Source: Streptomyces sp. BK208
GTDB taxonomy: Bacteria > Actinomycetota > Actinomycetes > Streptomycetales > Streptomycetaceae
Reading direction: 5' to 3'
DNA length: 64,000 nt
Assembly: GCF_004364245.1 (NCBI RefSeq)
Contig: NZ_SOAV01000002.1
Coordinates: forward strand, 124,001-188,000
The notes beneath the pieces were generated by a model. It was not told the origin of the DNA. It saw only the letters and a list, made by a program, of their open reading frames with translations, and did no database searches. Made by a program: the position numbers and the translations under genes. Shown piece by piece: positions 53,567-61,253 of this stretch. The number at the start of each line of letters is the position of its first letter. Position 1 is the first letter of the stretch.

Positions 53567-54205
53567 CTATGCCTCCTTCGACACAGGGGTCCGCCCGGCT
53601 GCCGATCTGCGCTGCAGGAGTGCGGCGACGGCGCCCACCAGCACGGAGAGCCCGACCCCGGTCGCGATCGAGAACACCGGGTCGTCGCTCACCTTCCCGC
53701 CGAAGTAGCCGGCGCCCACCGAGTAGCCCGCCCACACCGTCTCGGCGAGGACCGCGCCCAGGGCGAACTTGCTCGCCGGGTAGCGTGCCGCGCCCGCCGT
53801 CAGCCCCGCGAGGAGCCGGCCGCTGGGCAGGAAGCGGACGCCGACGACGAAGGCGAGGCCGCCTCGGTGCACGCGGTGCGACGCCCAGTCGAACAGCTCG
53901 CCCTTGCGGCCCCCGGCGCGGGCGGAGCCGCGCACCCGGGCGCCCGCCGCCCGGCCGAAGCGGTGGATGAGCAGGTCGCCGAGGACCGCGCTGCCCGCGA
54001 CCGAGGCCAGGACGAGCAGCAGGGACATCTCGCCGCGGGCGGCGAGCATGCCGCCCGTGACCAGGAGTACGGCGTTGGGGAGCAGGGGTGGGAGCGTCGT
54101 CAGGGCGAGGATCGCGTACGCCCAGCAGGCCGCTCCGGAGAGCGAGGAGGACAGGCCGGAGGTCACGTCCAGCCATGACACGAGCGAGCCGAAGTCGATA
54201 CCCAC
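53567..54205 (-). CDS. DedA family (VTT domain) membrane protein
   Basis: A 212-aa membrane protein with the DedA/SNARE-associated pattern LPPLLPNAVLLVTGGMLAAR and VVGVRFLPSGRLLAGLTAGA. About five helices. DedA proteins are thought to handle membrane lipids and undecaprenyl-phosphate or proton-linked homeostasis. The GTG start follows AAAGGAGGGGG. The reading direction is the same as the MMPL gene. Confidence 0.87.
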   Translation of the reverse strand: MGIDFGSLVSWLDVTSGLSSSLSGAACWAYAILALTTLPPLLPNAVLLVTGGMLAARGEMSLLLVLASVAGSAVLGDLLIHRFGRAAGARVRGSARAGGRKGELFDWASHRVHRGGLAFVVGVRFLPSGRLLAGLTAGAARYPASKFALGAVLAETVWAGYSVGAGYFGGKVSDDPVFSIATGVGLSVLVGAVAALLQRRSAAGRTPVSKEA

Positions 54206-54363
54206 GGCCCCCTCCTTTCCCGTTCGCTAGCCCGTTCCAGCCGGCCGGCGCTACCTCCTTGGAGACATGCGCGTGGGCCATTGGTGAGTCGTGTTCGCAG
54301 GTCAGAGTCCCGTTAGCGTCACCGTGACGGGTGCCGGGCGCCTCCTGCCGTGCAACAGTAACT

Positions 54364-54386
54364 TACGCTATCGATAGTGGCACTAT
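54364..54386. promoter_or_regulatory. CTATCGATAG palindrome overlapping a -10 element
   Basis: TACGCT (54364-54369), a plausible -10 hexamer, overlaps the palindrome CTATCGATAG (54368-54377), and a related half-site CTATCAC follows. It lies 46-68 bp before the methyltransferase start and may be its promoter/operator. Confidence 0.45.
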
Positions 54387-54431
54387 CACCCGCGTTCCGC
54401 ACTGCCACTTCCGACGTACTCAGGTGGGGTC

Positions 54432-55127
54432 ATGACCGAAGCGACGCTGTTCTTCCGCGAGTTCACCCGCACCCGACGGGCCACCGGGGCCGTCGCGCCC
54501 AGCAGTCCGCGCCTGGCCAGGGCCCTGACGCGCTATGTCATCCCGAGCCCCGGCACGGCGCGGGCCGTCCTGGAGGTCGGGCCGGGGACGGGGGCGGTGA
54601 CCCGGCATGTGATGGAGTCTCTGGGGCCGATGGACACGCTCGACCTCGTCGAGGCGAACCCGCGGTTCGCCGCGCTGCTAGCGCAGACGTATGCCGGGGA
54701 CCGGCGGGTCCGGGTGCTGACCGGGCTCGTCCAGGACGCCGACCTCGGGTCGTACGACACGATCGTGTGCGGGTTGCCGTTCGCCAACTTCGACGCGGCC
54801 ACCGTCGGGGACATCCTGGGGCGGCTCGTCGGCGCGCTGCGGCCCGGGGGGACGATGTCGTACTTCGCCTACGCGGGGATGCCGCCGCTGCGGCGGGCGC
54901 TGGCCACGGGGCGAGCCCGGGCGCGGGTCCTCGCACTGCAGTCCGTGATCGGGCGGGTGCTGGCGCGGCACCGGTTCCGCACGGAGACCGTCCTGGGGAA
55001 CCTGCCGCCCGCCCGCGTCCACCATCTGGCTCCCGCCGTGCCGGCGGCCGAGGCGCTCGCCCTCGGGGCTTGCGCGAGCCCGCCGGGCGGCGGGGAAACC
55101 GCGGCCCGCGAGGGCGCGGGGCTGTGA
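54432..55127 (+). CDS. SAM-dependent methyltransferase (PmtA-like)
   Basis: A 231-aa class I methyltransferase. The SAM loop is VLEVGPGTGAVTRHV, and IVCGLPFANF matches the GLPF/L motif of phospholipid N-methyltransferases and rRNA adenine dimethylase relatives. Substrate choice between a phospholipid amine and other acceptors cannot be made here. CAGGTGGGG precedes ATG. It is convergent with the second MerR gene. Confidence 0.85.
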   Translation: MTEATLFFREFTRTRRATGAVAPSSPRLARALTRYVIPSPGTARAVLEVGPGTGAVTRHVMESLGPMDTLDLVEANPRFAALLAQTYAGDRRVRVLTGLVQDADLGSYDTIVCGLPFANFDAATVGDILGRLVGALRPGGTMSYFAYAGMPPLRRALATGRARARVLALQSVIGRVLARHRFRTETVLGNLPPARVHHLAPAVPAAEALALGACASPPGGGETAAREGAGL

Positions 55128-55209
55128 CGTGGGCGGCCGCCGACGCGCGCGAGCGGCCGTGACGCACCCGCAACCGTCGCCGCGCCGACACCCCGGGGCG
55201 ACGGGCGGG

Positions 55210-55851
55210 TCAGGCCGAGCGGCGGCTTCCCGGAAGCCGGGCCGACGCGTCCTCCTGGGCGATACGCCGCAGCGCCGACATCGCCGCATCCCCGAGCACC
55301 GTGCTGAGGACCACGTCCTCCACCTTGCCGTCCGTGGACGGCGCGTTCGCGAGGGCGGCCAGTTCGGCGACGGCGAGTTCCCCCGCTGCCGCCGCGTACC
55401 GGTCGAGCAGGCCCAGCAGATCGCCGCGGTTCAGGTCCCGGTAGGCCACGATGATCTGCACCAGCGCCTGCCAGCCGGGATTCTCCGGTTTCGCCGCCCA
55501 GCCATGGCGCCGGACCAGGTCGAAGACCTCGGCCTCGGCGCGCTCCCGGTCCTCCGGGCCGCCGCGCTCCGAGGCCGGCCTGGTGACCGCGGACTGGGCG
55601 ACGCCGAGCGCGCCGTGCACCGTGCGGTGCGGGGAGTCGACCTCGGCGAGCACCTCGCGGGCCGCGGCGATGGACAGGCCGCCGACCTCCAGCATGGCGC
55701 GGATCAGCTTGAGCCGGCGCACATGGCTGTCGTCGTACGCCACCTGGTTCGGACTGGTGCGCTCGCCCGGGGGCAGCAGGCCCTCGCGCGAGTAGTACTT
55801 GATGGTCGGCACCGGAACCCCGGTCCGCCGCGCCAGTTCTCCGATACGCAT
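55210..55851 (-). CDS. MerR family transcriptional regulator (2)
   Basis: A 213-aa regulator, MRIGELARRTGVPVPTIKYY for the DNA-binding domain and a C-terminal domain (PENPGWQALVQIIVA.. RGDLLGLLDRYAAAAGELAV.. LSTVLGDAAMSALRRI) homologous to MerR 1. TATCCT lies upstream of the ATG and no ribosome site is seen, suggesting a leaderless message. It is divergent from the AfsA-like gene, so it is the prime candidate to control the whole 55-64 kb cluster via the shared 18-bp element. Confidence 0.88.
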   Translation of the reverse strand: MRIGELARRTGVPVPTIKYYSREGLLPPGERTSPNQVAYDDSHVRRLKLIRAMLEVGGLSIAAAREVLAEVDSPHRTVHGALGVAQSAVTRPASERGGPEDRERAEAEVFDLVRRHGWAAKPENPGWQALVQIIVAYRDLNRGDLLGLLDRYAAAAGELAVAELAALANAPSTDGKVEDVVLSTVLGDAAMSALRRIAQEDASARLPGSRRSA

Positions 55852-55887
55852 TCCATGAGGATACCCGTTTGGTCCGGCGCGCCCTCG

Positions 55888-55905
55888 GCCGCTTTTATCG
55901 GCGTT
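55888..55905. promoter_or_regulatory. Cluster operator candidate, copy 1
   Basis: GCCGCTTTTATCGGCGTT. It contains the inverted repeat GCCG-N7-CGGC and lies 36 bp before MerR 2 and 80 bp before the AfsA-like gene. Seventeen of 18 bases match a second copy at 63946-63963 in front of the ACP gene. A MerR operator is expected to be an inverted repeat within a promoter spacer. Confidence 0.65.
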
Positions 55906-55985
55906 GAATTCGGCTGCCATTCGAGTTCCACCGGACGGTGCGACGCTGCCGGAGCAAGACCGTTCCCCTGCCGAAGGAAACAGGT

Positions 55986-56972
55986 ATGACCACAGACGTG
56001 GCTCCGGACTTTTCCACGGCGCCCGCAGAACTCAGTTTCGGGCGCACCGTCGACCGCTCCCTGGTCCACCGGGCCGCGGTCTCCGAGGTCTTCGTCACCG
56101 ACATCCGTCCGCTGGCCGAGAAGCGGGTACGCGCCGCGGTCCAGCTCCCCCTCACGCACGGCTACTACAACGACCACGCGCAGCGCCCGCTCGTCTACGA
56201 CCCACTGCTGCTTCTGGAGTCGGGCCGCCAGGCCGCGATGGCCGGGTCGCACGCGCACATCGGCCTGTCCCGGGGCACCACGATGATCGTCGACACCTTC
56301 CGCATCCAACTGGGCGATCTCAAGAATCTGTTGGTGGGCGACGAGCCCGGTCGGCTCGTCATCGACACCGAGTACGTGGGGCGGCCGACCCGGCGCGGGC
56401 GCTACCGCAAGGGCACCGTCGTCCAGCGCTACACGCTGGACGGCACCGGAATCGGCGAGCACGAGATGGACGTCCTCTTCCTCAACCAGCACGAGAACGA
56501 GGTCCTGCGGCACGCCCAGCGCGGCACCCCGGCCCCGCTGACCTCGGAGTTCTGCGACCACGGGCCCGACGGCGGCTGGGAAGCCGAGCCGGGCGCGGTG
56601 GGCCGCGGCAACCCGTTGAACGTCGTCCTGTCCCGGCACCGGGCCACGCCCGGCACGGTCACCGCCGAGGTCACCCCGCGCTTCGACAACCGGGCCCTGT
56701 TCGACCACGTCTACGACCATCTGCCCGCCATGACACTCGTCGAGGCCGCGCGCCAACTGGCCCTGCTCTCCACCGGCGAACCCACCGCCACGTATCCGAC
56801 CGGCTTCGAGGCCCGCTTCACCCGGTTCGCCGAACTCGACGCCCTGGTCACCGCCGAGGCGCCGCGGATCGGGCCGGGCGAGGGGCGGCGCACCCTGCCG
56901 GTGCGCTTCCACCAGGACGGCGCGGAGATCGCGTCCGTATCCGTCACCATGACAGCGGGGAGCGAACTGTGA
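55986..56972 (+). CDS. AfsA-family (A-factor synthase-like) protein
   Basis: A 328-aa double-hotdog protein of the AfsA/ScbA/MmfL family, which condenses a beta-ketoacyl-ACP thioester with dihydroxyacetone phosphate in gamma-butyrolactone or furan signal biosynthesis. Two repeats are visible: HGYYNDHAQRP..DPLLLLESGRQ, and DHVYDHLPAMTLVEAARQ in the second (each with a conserved Glu-Arg-Gln turn). GAAGGA lies 7 bases before ATG. It heads an operon with the HAD phosphatase (4-bp overlap) and an SDR. Butyrolactone-type chemistry is inferred from family and neighbours. Confidence 0.88.
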   Translation: MTTDVAPDFSTAPAELSFGRTVDRSLVHRAAVSEVFVTDIRPLAEKRVRAAVQLPLTHGYYNDHAQRPLVYDPLLLLESGRQAAMAGSHAHIGLSRGTTMIVDTFRIQLGDLKNLLVGDEPGRLVIDTEYVGRPTRRGRYRKGTVVQRYTLDGTGIGEHEMDVLFLNQHENEVLRHAQRGTPAPLTSEFCDHGPDGGWEAEPGAVGRGNPLNVVLSRHRATPGTVTAEVTPRFDNRALFDHVYDHLPAMTLVEAARQLALLSTGEPTATYPTGFEARFTRFAELDALVTAEAPRIGPGEGRRTLPVRFHQDGAEIASVSVTMTAGSEL

Positions 56973-57622
56973 GCGCGAACGACCGTCGCCGGCTCGCCGT
57001 GTGGAGCGACTTCGGTGGCGTGCTGACCCCGCCGATCACCCACACCATGGGCACCTTCTGCCGGAGCCAGGGGCTGGACCCGGAGGTGCTGCGGCGCGCC
57101 CTCGGCACGGTCACCGCCCGCTACGGCACCCGCGACGTCATGGAGCCGATCGACACCCCGCTGGTCTCCGAGGAGGAGTGGCTCGCCCAGGTCAGCCAGG
57201 TGCTCGCGGCCGACCACGGCGTCACCGGCGTGCACCTGACGACGCTCGCGGACGCCTGGTTCGACGGGCGGGAGACCAATCACGCCTGGGTGGCGGCGCT
57301 GCGCAAGGCGCGCGAGAGCGGAGCGTTCGTCGGCCTGCTGTCCAACATGGTGCCCACGTGGGACGCACACTGGCGGCGCATGGTCGACCCGGCCGCGCTC
57401 TTCGACGACGTCCTGCTCTCGTTCGAGGTCGGGCACCGCAAGCCGTCACCCGGCATGTTCGCCCTCGCGGCCGAGCGGGCCGGTGCCGCGCCCGCCGACT
57501 GCGTGCTCGTCGACGACCTGGAGCACAACTGCGCGGGCGCCGAGGCGGCCGGCTGGCAGGCGATCCACTTCACCGACACCACGGCCGCCACCGGGCGGCT
57601 CGCCGAGCTGCTCGCGGGCTGA
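56969..57622 (+). CDS. HAD-family phosphatase, coupled to AfsA-like gene
   Basis: A 217-aa HAD-IA hydrolase. Motif I reads WSDFGGVLTPP with nucleophile D14; the second Asp typical of phosphatases is Gly, as in the YihX/epoxide-hydrolase-N subgroup. Motif II is LLSNM, motif III is GHRKPSPGMF and motif IV is LVDDLEHN. The GTG overlaps the AfsA-like stop (GTGA). In methylenomycin furan biosynthesis a HAD phosphatase (MmfP) acts after the AfsA-type MmfL; the same order is inferred here. Confidence 0.87.
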   Translation: MSANDRRRLAVWSDFGGVLTPPITHTMGTFCRSQGLDPEVLRRALGTVTARYGTRDVMEPIDTPLVSEEEWLAQVSQVLAADHGVTGVHLTTLADAWFDGRETNHAWVAALRKARESGAFVGLLSNMVPTWDAHWRRMVDPAALFDDVLLSFEVGHRKPSPGMFALAAERAGAAPADCVLVDDLEHNCAGAEAAGWQAIHFTDTTAATGRLAELLAG

Positions 57623-57681
57623 CCGCCCTGCACCCGGCGCGTACCGACCCCGCGTCCCAGCAACCCACAAGGAGCCAGACC

Positions 57682-58386
57682 GTGAGCCGTTCCGTGCTCG
57701 TCACCGGTGGCAACCGGGGCATCGGCCTCGCCACCGCCCGCGCCCTCGCCGAACAGGGCGACAAGGTCGCCGTCACCTACCGCACCGGCGAACCGCCGGA
57801 GGGCCTTTTCGGAGTGCGCTGCGACGTCACCGACCCCGTCTCCGTGCGCCGCGCGGTGGACGAGGCCCGCATCCAGCACGGCCCGATCCAGGTCCTGGTC
57901 TCCAATGCCGGGATCACCCGCGACCAGCTGCTCGTCGGCATGGGCGACGCCGACTTCCGCGACGTCATCGAGACGAACCTGCTGTCCGCGGTGGCCGTCG
58001 CCCAGGAGGTCGTCCCCGACATGCTCAAGGCCCGCTGGGGACGCATCGTCCTGATGTCGTCGATGAGCGCCATGGCGGGCGCCCCCGGACAGACCAACTA
58101 CGCGGCGTCCAAAGCCGGACTGATCGGTTTCGGCCGCTCGCTGGCCCGTGAGGTCGGCCGCCGCAACGTCACCGTGAACATCGTCTCGCCCGGCCTGATC
58201 GAGACGGACATGGTCAAGGACGTCACCGACGCGCGTCGCAAGCACGTGCTGAGCCAGACCTCCCTGTTCCGCGCCGGACGCCCCGAGGAGGTGGCGGCCG
58301 CCGTGAAGTTCCTGGTCAGCGAGGAGGCCTCGTACGTCACCGCCGGGGTGATCCCGGTGACGGGCGGCCTCGGCGTCGGCCACTGA
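57682..58386 (+). CDS. SDR oxidoreductase, FabG-like ketoreductase
   Basis: A 234-aa short-chain dehydrogenase: cofactor motif VTGGNRGIG, SNAG at 74-77, and catalytic S126/S127, Y140 and K144 in NYAASKAGLIGF. NADPH preference is likely from the early Arg after the glycine loop. It follows the AfsA-like/HAD pair; it could be the ketoreductase of the PKS (as in FabG) or the butenolide reductase (BprA-like). The position after AfsA-HAD fits either. AAGGAG lies upstream of the GTG. Confidence 0.9.
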   Translation: MSRSVLVTGGNRGIGLATARALAEQGDKVAVTYRTGEPPEGLFGVRCDVTDPVSVRRAVDEARIQHGPIQVLVSNAGITRDQLLVGMGDADFRDVIETNLLSAVAVAQEVVPDMLKARWGRIVLMSSMSAMAGAPGQTNYAASKAGLIGFGRSLAREVGRRNVTVNIVSPGLIETDMVKDVTDARRKHVLSQTSLFRAGRPEEVAAAVKFLVSEEASYVTAGVIPVTGGLGVGH

Positions 58387-58429
58387 GCCCTCATCTCTTC
58401 CGCGGTACCCCCCTCAGGAAAGGAATTCC

Positions 58430-58873
58430 ATGTCCCACGACACCGTCCTGGAGATCGCCCAGCAGATGGGCCGGATCTTCAACGACCTCGACGAGCAGAT
58501 CGCCCACCAGCTGGTCGCCGAGGACTTCGTCGACTACGAGGCCCCGCCCGGCACCCCGGGCGGCCCGGCCGGCTACCTGGGCACCGCCCGCTGGATGAAC
58601 TCCGTGTTCACGGAGGCCAGCTGGGACCACATCGACTCGTTCGCGGACGGCGACAAGGCCGTCATCCGGGTCCGCTTCACCGGCATCCACACCGGCGACT
58701 TCCTCGGCTTCGAGGGCACCGGCAACAAGGTCGACGTGGAGCACATCCACATCTACCGGGTGGGCGACGACGGCCTCGTGCACGAGCACTGGGCCTGCCG
58801 TCAGGACCTGTTCCTGCTGGCACAGATCGGCGCCGTCCAACTGAAGCTGCCGCCCACGGGCACGCGGGCGTAA
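58430..58873 (+). CDS. SnoaL-like (ester cyclase-type) protein
   Basis: A 147-aa NTF2-like fold protein starting MSHDTVLEIAQQMGRIFNDL, of the SnoaL/ester-cyclase group that includes polyketide cyclases and isomerases. The late segment VEHIHIYRVGDDGLVHEHWA is typical. AAGGAA lies a few bases before ATG. In this operon it may catalyse a cyclisation, isomerisation or bind the product (inference). Confidence 0.87.
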   Translation: MSHDTVLEIAQQMGRIFNDLDEQIAHQLVAEDFVDYEAPPGTPGGPAGYLGTARWMNSVFTEASWDHIDSFADGDKAVIRVRFTGIHTGDFLGFEGTGNKVDVEHIHIYRVGDDGLVHEHWACRQDLFLLAQIGAVQLKLPPTGTRA

Positions 58874-58896
58874 CCACGCACATCACCTCCACCTCC

Positions 58897-58933
58897 CAGG
58901 CCGCCGGACCCGTCGTACGGGCCCGGCGGCCTG
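58897..58933 (+). terminator. Extended hairpin between SnoaL-like and MFS genes
   Basis: CAGGCCGCCGG pairs with CCGGCGGCCTG, with an inner CCCGT/ACGGG helix inside. It may partly terminate the upstream operon so that the exporter has its own promoter. Confidence 0.6.
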
Positions 58934-58984
58934 TCGTCCGCACGGACCTCTCCGTACGGACCCGAGAAAGGACGGCAACAAGCG

Positions 58985-60397
58985 ATGAAGCAGAAAGGGG
59001 CGGCGTGGGCGCTGATCGCGACCTCGGTGCCCATGTTCATGGTCGCGGTCGACAACCTCGTCGTCACCAACGCGCTGACCGCCATCGCCGAAGACCTCGA
59101 CACCGGTCAGACGGGCCTGCAGTGGGTGGTCAACGGCTATGTCCTCGCCTTCGCGGGCCTGCTGCTCGCGGGGGCCGCGCTCGGCGACCGGATCGGCCGC
59201 CGGCGGGTGTTCCTGTGGGGCGTCGCCCTGTTCACGGCGGCGTCCGCGGCGTGCGCGCTCGCCGACTCGGCGGGCGCCCTGGTCGCGGCACGCATCCTTC
59301 AGGGCGCGGGGGCGGCCGCCGTCCTGCCGGTGTCGCTGACCCTGGCCGTGGCGTCCGTGAGCGCCGCGCGCAGGCCGCTCGCGGTCGGCGTGTGGGGCGG
59401 CGTCAACGGCCTGGGCATCGCGCTCGGCCCGATGGCCGGCGGCCTGGTCACCCAGGGCCTGGACTGGCACTGGATCTTCTGGATCAATGTGCCGATCGGC
59501 GCCCTCGCGCTGCCGCTGGCCCGCTGGGCGATCGCCGAGTCCAAGGGCGCGCCACGCCCGCTCGACGTGCCCGGCGTCGCCCTGGTGACCGGCGCGGTGG
59601 TGGCTGCGGTGTATGGCATCGTGCGGTTCGCGGACGGCGCGGACGCCCTCGTCGAGTCGCTGGGCGGGGTGGTGCTGTCGGCAGGTCTGCTCGCGGCCTT
59701 CGGCGCGTGGCAGCGCCGTACCCCGACGCCGCTGGCACCGCTCCATCTCTACCGGATCCGCCCGTTCATGCTGAGCAACGCCCTCGCGCTCGCCATGTAC
59801 TTCGGGGTGTTCGGCTCGATCTTCTTCCTGGCGCAGTTCATGCAGGGGCCGATGGGCTACACGCCGTTCGAGGCGGGGCTGCGCACGTTGCCGTGGACGG
59901 CGGCGCCGATGCTCGTGGTGCCGGTGGCCAGCGCCCTGGTGGGCCGGGTGGGCGGCGGACGGCTCCAGGCGCTCGGCTGCGTCTGCCAGGGGGCAGCCCT
60001 GGTATGGCTCGCGGTGATCTGCAGGCCCGGGCTCCCGTACGGTGCGATGGTCGGCGCGATGGCGCTCGCCGGGGTCGGCATGGGGCTCGTGTTCGCCGCG
60101 AATCCGGCGACCGTCATCGGGTCCGTCGCCGAGCACGAGCACAATCTGGCGTCGGGTGTGAACAACACCGTGCGCGAGTTCGGTGGCGCGCTCGGTATCG
60201 CCGTGCTCACCGCGGTGTACGTGCACGGCGGCCTCCGGAGCGCGGTGCTCACGGGGGCCGCCGTCGTCCTGCTCGGTACCTTCGCGGGTCTGGCGGTCAG
60301 ACCCGCGCCGGAGCCAGCACGGCCCGCGTCCGGGCCAGCACCTTCTGTCCCGCGCAGCGCACCGTCAGATCGACCCGCACCGTCCCGTCTTCCCTGA
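58985..60397 (+). CDS. DHA2-family MFS exporter (14 TM)
   Basis: A 470-aa drug:proton antiporter of the EmrB/QacA type. Motif A reads GAALGDRIGRRRVFLWG, and the fifth-helix motif LGPMAGGLVTQGLDWHWIFW is present. Predicted 14 helices. AAAGGA lies 11 bases upstream. The last 33 residues (Pro/Ala/Ser-rich) are encoded antisense to the 3' end of the dehydratase gene and may be functionally unimportant. Probably exports the cluster product. Confidence 0.9.
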   Translation: MKQKGAAWALIATSVPMFMVAVDNLVVTNALTAIAEDLDTGQTGLQWVVNGYVLAFAGLLLAGAALGDRIGRRRVFLWGVALFTAASAACALADSAGALVAARILQGAGAAAVLPVSLTLAVASVSAARRPLAVGVWGGVNGLGIALGPMAGGLVTQGLDWHWIFWINVPIGALALPLARWAIAESKGAPRPLDVPGVALVTGAVVAAVYGIVRFADGADALVESLGGVVLSAGLLAAFGAWQRRTPTPLAPLHLYRIRPFMLSNALALAMYFGVFGSIFFLAQFMQGPMGYTPFEAGLRTLPWTAAPMLVVPVASALVGRVGGGRLQALGCVCQGAALVWLAVICRPGLPYGAMVGAMALAGVGMGLVFAANPATVIGSVAEHEHNLASGVNNTVREFGGALGIAVLTAVYVHGGLRSAVLTGAAVVLLGTFAGLAVRPAPEPARPASGPAPSVPRSAPSDRPAPSRLP

Positions 60398-60701
60398 CGT
60401 CCCCGACGACACCGTCGACGGTGAGCTTTACACCGTCGGCGGTGTCCGGAACGAGGACGGGGCGGGTGAAACGGGTGGCGTACTCGACGACGTGTGCCCC
60501 CACGTGTTCCTGTTCCGCCCACTGGGTGACGGCGGTCGCGGCCAGGCCCATGCTGAGCATGCCGTGCGCGATGACGCCGGGCAGGCCGACGGCCGCGGCG
60601 CGGGTCTCGGACCAGTGGATCGGGTTGTGGTCGCCCGACGCGGCGGCGTAGGCGACGAGCCGTTCGCGGGTGAGGCGGAAGGTCCGGGTGGGCATTCTCA
60701 T
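60297..60701 (-). CDS. MaoC-like dehydratase (HadB-type)
   Basis: A 134-aa hotdog-fold (R)-specific hydratase/dehydratase. The catalytic pair D24 and H29 lies in SGDHNPIHW. It follows the MaoC-N protein at 5 bp (TGA-AGGAC-ATG), as in the mycobacterial HadA/HadB pair where HadB carries the active residues. It would dehydrate beta-hydroxyacyl-ACP to enoyl-ACP in the PKS cycle. Its 3' end overlaps the convergent exporter by about 100 bp. Confidence 0.9.
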   Translation of the reverse strand: MRMPTRTFRLTRERLVAYAAASGDHNPIHWSETRAAAVGLPGVIAHGMLSMGLAATAVTQWAEQEHVGAHVVEYATRFTRPVLVPDTADGVKLTVDGVVGDVREDGTVRVDLTVRCAGQKVLARTRAVLAPARV

Positions 60702-60706
60702 GTCCT

Positions 60707-61126
60707 TCACCGGTCCCCGCCCGACTTGCGTGACACGAGCGTCGACGTCGTCGTGCAGACCAGGGCGCCGCCGTCCGCCTCGCGGATGCGGCCGCGCAGG
60801 GTGACGACGTCGTTGCCGTCGACGGTCTCCGCGGTGACGACCTCGACGGTGACCGTGAGCCGGTCGCCGGCCCGGACGGGGCGCGCGGACTCGAAACGCT
60901 GGTCCCGGTGGATCACGCGGTCGAAGTCGAAGCCGAAGTCCGGATCGTCGATCACCTGCTTCTCGGCGCGCATCGACAGGACGATGGGGAAGGTGGGAGT
61001 GGCCTCGCGTCCGGGGGAGGCGGAGCCGACGGCCTCGGCGAACTCCCGGAGCGTTTCGGCACCGACCTCGTAGGGGGCCGTCGGGGGGTAGGTGCGGCCT
61101 GTGTAGGACGTGTTGAGCGGCGACAC
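60707..61126 (-). CDS. MaoC N-terminal-type dehydratase subunit (HadA/HadC-type)
   Basis: A 139-aa hotdog protein of the MaoC dehydratase N-domain group (FAS1-like dehydratase subunit). It starts at GTG with SPLNTSYTGRTYPPTAPYEV, the hallmark entry, after AGGAG. The Asp-His catalytic pair of MaoC is absent. It would form a heterodimer with the next gene. Located downstream of the CLF gene, after a hairpin. Confidence 0.87.
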   Translation of the reverse strand: MSPLNTSYTGRTYPPTAPYEVGAETLREFAEAVGSASPGREATPTFPIVLSMRAEKQVIDDPDFGFDFDRVIHRDQRFESARPVRAGDRLTVTVEVVTAETVDGNDVVTLRGRIREADGGALVCTTTSTLVSRKSGGDR

Positions 61127-61202
61127 GGGTCTCCTGTCTTGGGGCGGCACGGGGCTGTCCCATCGGTGGCGGGTGAGGGGGCGTGCTCGCTCGCGCCCAC
61201 GT

Positions 61203-61237
61203 GACGGCGCCCGCGGGCAGGACCCACGGGCGCCGTC
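61203..61237 (-). terminator. Hairpin between KS-beta and dehydratase genes
   Basis: GACGGCGCCCG pairs with CGGGCGCCGTC over a 13-base loop. It may attenuate read-through to the dehydratase pair. Confidence 0.5.
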
Positions 61238-61253
61238 GTGTCGCGGGGCGGGG

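Noticed and set aside
55986..57622. One fused AfsA-HAD protein
   Set aside because: The forward frames differ and a GTGA overlap gives clear separate stop and start.
58985..60397. Exporter as a frameshifted pseudogene
   Set aside because: The full 14-helix sequence with intact motifs is present; only the tail looks like read-through.
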